DNA of 8,475 nt. It comes from Comamonadaceae bacterium (lineage in GTDB: Bacteria > Pseudomonadota > Gammaproteobacteria > Burkholderiales > Burkholderiaceae_C). A program made the position numbers and the translations under genes. How positions within the stretch are numbered: the stretch's first letter is position 1; each line of letters begins with the position of its first letter. The notes beneath the pieces are model-generated. The model was not told where the DNA came from. It saw only the letters and a list, made by a program, of their open reading frames with translations, and did not search any database. The stretch covers positions 1 through 8,475 of the forward strand of contig CANIRI010000085.1 of the NCBI GenBank assembly GCA_947469815.1, written 5' to 3'. Positions 7,926 to 8,475 of this stretch are shown in pieces.

Positions 7926-8033
7926 GCCGCCCGGCTCGATAAGGCAGAACGGTCCCTCCGACTCCCCTCGCGCTGCATGGCGCACGGTCGGTGGGTTCAA
8001 CAACTTAACCCGCGGCTTGATCCGCAAATCTGA
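7926..8033 (+). promoter_or_regulatory. rpsA leader with two potential hairpins and no Shine-Dalgarno sequence
   Basis: This 108-nt gap is the longest in the window. CCCTCCGAC (7954-7962) pairs with GTCGGTGGG (7987-7995) with one T-T mismatch. Inside it, GCGC (7970-7973) pairs with GCGC (7980-7983) around a 6-nt loop. GAAC (7947-7950) can alternatively pair with GTTC (7995-7998). A second stem, GCGG (8012-8015) with CCGC (8022-8025), ends 8 nt before the ATG. There is no T run after either stem, so neither is an intrinsic terminator. The bases before the ATG (CAAATCTGA) hold no Shine-Dalgarno sequence. E. coli rpsA also starts from a structured region with a poor Shine-Dalgarno sequence and is repressed by S1 itself, so a similar autoregulatory site is likely here by analogy. 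Confidence 0.45.
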
Positions 8034-8475
8034 ATGTCTGAATCTTTCGCAGCCCTGTTTGAAGAGTCACAAAAAGCCTCTGAAACCCGTATTGGCGAGG
8101 TCGTAACCGCCGAAGTCGTTCGCATCGAACACAACTTTGTCGTCGTCAACGCCGGCCTGAAATCTGAAGCCTACGTTCCCCTGTCTGAATTCAAAAGCGA
8201 CCAGGGTGAGCTCGAAGTCCAAGTCGGCGAGTTTGTCTCGGTGGCCATCGTGGCCATGGAAAACGGCTACGGCGATACCATCGTCAGCCGCGACACCGCC
8301 AAGCGCCTCGCTTCGTGGATGAGCCTGGAAAAATCCCTGGAATCGGGCGAATTCGTCACCGGCACCACCAGCGGCAAAGTCAAAGGCGGCCTGACCGTTT
8401 TGGTCAATGGCATCCGCGCCTTCTTGCCCGGTTCGCTGGTCGACACCCGCCCCACCAAGGACTTGTCTCCCTACG
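8034..8475 (+). CDS. rpsA: 30S ribosomal protein S1, N-terminal part (cut by window edge)
   Basis: S1 is the large RNA-binding protein of the small ribosomal subunit that captures and unfolds mRNA, above all mRNAs with weak Shine-Dalgarno sequences. Only 147 codons are present, of an expected 550-570 or so, and the frame is open at the right edge. The ATG at 8034 gives the typical start MSESFAALFEES. Residues 20-87 form the first S1/OB-fold repeat (GEVVTAEVVRIEHNFVVVNA, then GLKSEAYVPL), which in E. coli S1 helps dock the protein on the ribosome through S2. Residues from about 104 begin the second repeat (GEFVTGTTSGKVKGGLTVLV, GIRAFLPGSLVD). Codons such as TCT, GTT and GAA appear more often than in the upstream genes, as expected for a highly expressed gene. 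That is an impression, not a calculation. Its place after cmk is conserved across many proteobacteria. Confidence 0.98.
   Translation, partial: MSESFAALFEESQKASETRIGEVVTAEVVRIEHNFVVVNAGLKSEAYVPLSEFKSDQGELEVQVGEFVSVAIVAMENGYGDTIVSRDTAKRLASWMSLEKSLESGEFVTGTTSGKVKGGLTVLVNGIRAFLPGSLVDTRPTKDLSPY

Noticed and set aside
7925..7936. Short AGCC/GGCT hairpin right after the aroA-cmk stop as a terminator
   Set aside because: It has only a 4-bp stem, and no T run follows it. The T run here lies before the stem, so it does not fit an intrinsic terminator on the + strand.
8267..8458. A 63-codon minus-strand frame opposite rpsA
   Set aside because: It lies wholly within the conserved S1 domain coding region, has no start signal and has no recognisable product.

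Overview
The window is a contiguous stretch of housekeeping chromosome, all on the + strand: gyrA, serC, pheA, tyrA, a fused aroA-cmk gene, and the first 147 codons of rpsA. The gene order, the high G+C content with G/C-ending codons, the protein sequences and the AroA-Cmk fusion all point to a betaproteobacterium of the order Burkholderiales, most likely family Comamonadaceae. That placement is from memory of the families, not from a search. I see no mobile element, phage gene, CRISPR array, tRNA or rRNA.

Layout: 1-104 is a short non-coding leader with a weak candidate promoter. gyrA (105-2768) encodes the DNA gyrase A subunit. serC (2781-3899, 12 nt later) encodes phosphoserine aminotransferase. 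pheA (3944-5026) encodes chorismate mutase/prephenate dehydratase with an ACT domain. tyrA (5049-5915) encodes prephenate dehydrogenase. aroA-cmk (5943-7925) encodes EPSP synthase joined in frame to CMP kinase. A 108-nt leader with two potential hairpins (7926-8033) precedes rpsA (8034 onward), which encodes ribosomal protein S1 and runs off the right edge. Gaps between the first five genes are 12, 44, 22 and 27 nt with no convincing terminator, so they probably form one transcription unit.

Functionally, AroA supplies the precursor of chorismate. PheA takes chorismate to prephenate and then phenylpyruvate, and TyrA takes prephenate to 4-hydroxyphenylpyruvate. SerC makes phosphoserine for serine synthesis and also serves pyridoxal phosphate synthesis. 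Cmk recycles CMP and dCMP, and S1 lets ribosomes load on mRNAs that lack a strong Shine-Dalgarno sequence. None of the genes except possibly tyrA has an obvious Shine-Dalgarno sequence.

I did not find an undescribed system. The points most worth a second look are glutamine instead of serine at GyrA position 83 (the quinolone-contact position), the very short AroA-Cmk junction with a possible internal GTG start for a free Cmk, the structured SD-less rpsA leader, a TATACT motif inside cmk that could be an rpsA promoter, and small active-site-proximal departures in TyrA and SerC.
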